In this document: piece after piece, positions 5,405 to 5,914 of the stretch
How positions within the stretch are numbered: position 1 is the stretch's first letter
Layout of the letters: each line of letters opens with the position of its first letter
Source of the DNA: Gelria sp.
Lineage (GTDB): Bacteria; Bacillota; Syntrophomonadia; Syntrophomonadales; Syntrophomonadaceae
Assembly: GCA_012839665.1 (NCBI GenBank)
Contig: DUMX01000183.1
Coordinates: forward strand, 1 to 5,914
Direction of reading: 5' to 3'
Length of the DNA: 5,914 bases
Translations under genes and position numbers: made by a program
The notes under the pieces: generated by a model
Database searches by the model: none
What the model saw: the letters and a program-made list of their open reading frames with translations, nothing else
What the model was told of the DNA's origin: nothing

Positions 5405-5740
5405 TTAGTATTTTTTCACTAGATATCGACGTATTATGGCTAAGTTTTGGAATATGCGAACTCCAAAAACGATTACCGCCGCCAGATATAATTCCACTCC
5501 CAGCTTGTCTCCCAAATAAGCAAGCCCAGCTGCCAAAAGTGCGTTTACAATAAAACCACTAACAAAAATGGTGGTGTCAAATGCATCTTCCATGTAAGCT
5601 CGAATACCACCAAATACGGAATCAAGAGCAGCTAAAATAGCTATCGACATATACTTGGCATAAATTAGAGGCAATAAGACTGGCATCTGGAAACCTATGG
5701 CCAGACCTATTAACAAACAAAAGATTATTAGTAACCACAT
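5405..5740 (-). CDS. sbp: Small basic membrane protein Sbp (DUF1290)
   Basis: Integral membrane protein of 111 residues, the usual length for the family, found next to ftsA in many Firmicutes; its molecular role is not established. It has about four hydrophobic segments (roughly residues 2-18, 20-40, 57-76, 84-100). The stretches SIAILAALDSVFGGIRAYME, VSGFIVNALLAAGLAYLGD and LYLAAVIVFGVRIFQNLAII match the Bacillus Sbp pattern strongly, and the C-terminus is basic (RRYLVKKY). The start is ATG at 5740, with a modest AAGGCGGA box inside the end of the upstream gene. Only three bases separate it from the DUF881 stop, so the two are almost certainly cotranscribed. Confidence 0.9.
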   Translation of the reverse strand: MWLLIIFCLLIGLAIGFQMPVLLPLIYAKYMSIAILAALDSVFGGIRAYMEDAFDTTIFVSGFIVNALLAAGLAYLGDKLGVELYLAAVIVFGVRIFQNLAIIRRYLVKKY

Positions 5741-5743
5741 AGA

Positions 5744-5914
5744 CTATTCCGCCTTTTCCTCTTTTTCCGCTGGTATACTATATTCAAATCGTATAGGCCC
5801 ATTATATGCTGGAATTTGTACTTTTTCCGACTTTTTCAGGTTAATCTGGTAACCCCATCCCCTCATAATACTTAGCCAACCACCAGTTATGTTCATACCG
5901 CTTTCCAGCATATC
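5744..5914 (-). CDS. DUF881 family protein, C-terminal fragment
   Basis: The last 56 codons of a gene that enters from the right edge, ending in TAG at 5746-5744. The visible GWGYQINLKKSEKVQIPAYN followed by GPIRFEYSIPA is the typical end of DUF881 proteins (the YlxW/YlxX type of Bacillus), where a basic beta strand precedes a conserved IPA motif. A charged tail (EKEEKAE) closes the protein. DUF881 proteins usually have an N-terminal membrane anchor and coiled coil, which lie outside the window. The family sits between divIB and sbp-ftsA in Firmicute division clusters, matching the order here. Function is unknown. Confidence 0.8.
   Translation of the reverse strand, partial: DMLESGMNITGGWLSIMRGWGYQINLKKSEKVQIPAYNGPIRFEYSIPAEKEEKAE

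Overview
All recognisable genes lie on the minus strand. Read in transcription order (right to left) they form the classical Gram-positive cluster that links cell division to sporulation: the 3' end of a DUF881 gene, sbp (DUF1290), ftsA, ftsZ, a strong terminator, spoIIGA, sigE, sigG, and the 5' end of an unrecognised gene. This order, with spoIIGA, pro-sigma-E and sigma-G directly behind ftsAZ, points to an endospore-forming Firmicute. No bpr-type protease gene sits between ftsZ and spoIIGA as it does in Bacillus, and the base composition is moderately AT-rich, so a Clostridia-class spore former seems more likely than a Bacillus. The species cannot be named from the sequence.

Layout. Positions 5914-5405: DUF881 C-terminus and Sbp, three bases apart. 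5404-5326: short spacer with a sigma-H-like promoter candidate. 5325-2996: ftsA and ftsZ with a 17-base gap and a textbook ribosome binding site for ftsZ. 2979-2935: 18-bp perfect stem terminator closing ftsZ. 2940-2753: spoIIG control region with an extended -10 box, a widely spaced -35-like box and two Spo0A-box-like sites. 2752-1138: spoIIGA and sigE, with the spoIIGA stop codon fused to the sigE Shine-Dalgarno sequence. 1137-1030: sigG leader. 1029-262: sigG. 261-153: spacer holding one copy of a 24-bp repeat. 152-1: start of a small membrane-anchored protein of unknown function.

How the genes work together: FtsZ forms the ring and FtsA tethers it to the membrane. At sporulation, raised ftsAZ expression supports the polar septum. 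SpoIIGA, a membrane aspartic protease, removes the pro-sequence of sigma-E in the mother cell. sigG encodes the late forespore sigma factor.

This is a conserved core locus and I see no new defence, mobile or metabolic system. The most notable observations are: (1) sigG, and probably ftsA, seem to start at an ATT codon, each preceded by the same AAGGGGTG box at exactly 7 bases, with no conventional start codon in the homology-supported frame; (2) an exact 24-bp repeat occurs in two intergenic spacers, one copy inside the spoIIG promoter region; (3) the spoIIG promoter keeps its Spo0A-type geometry, with the distal site abutting the ftsZ terminator.
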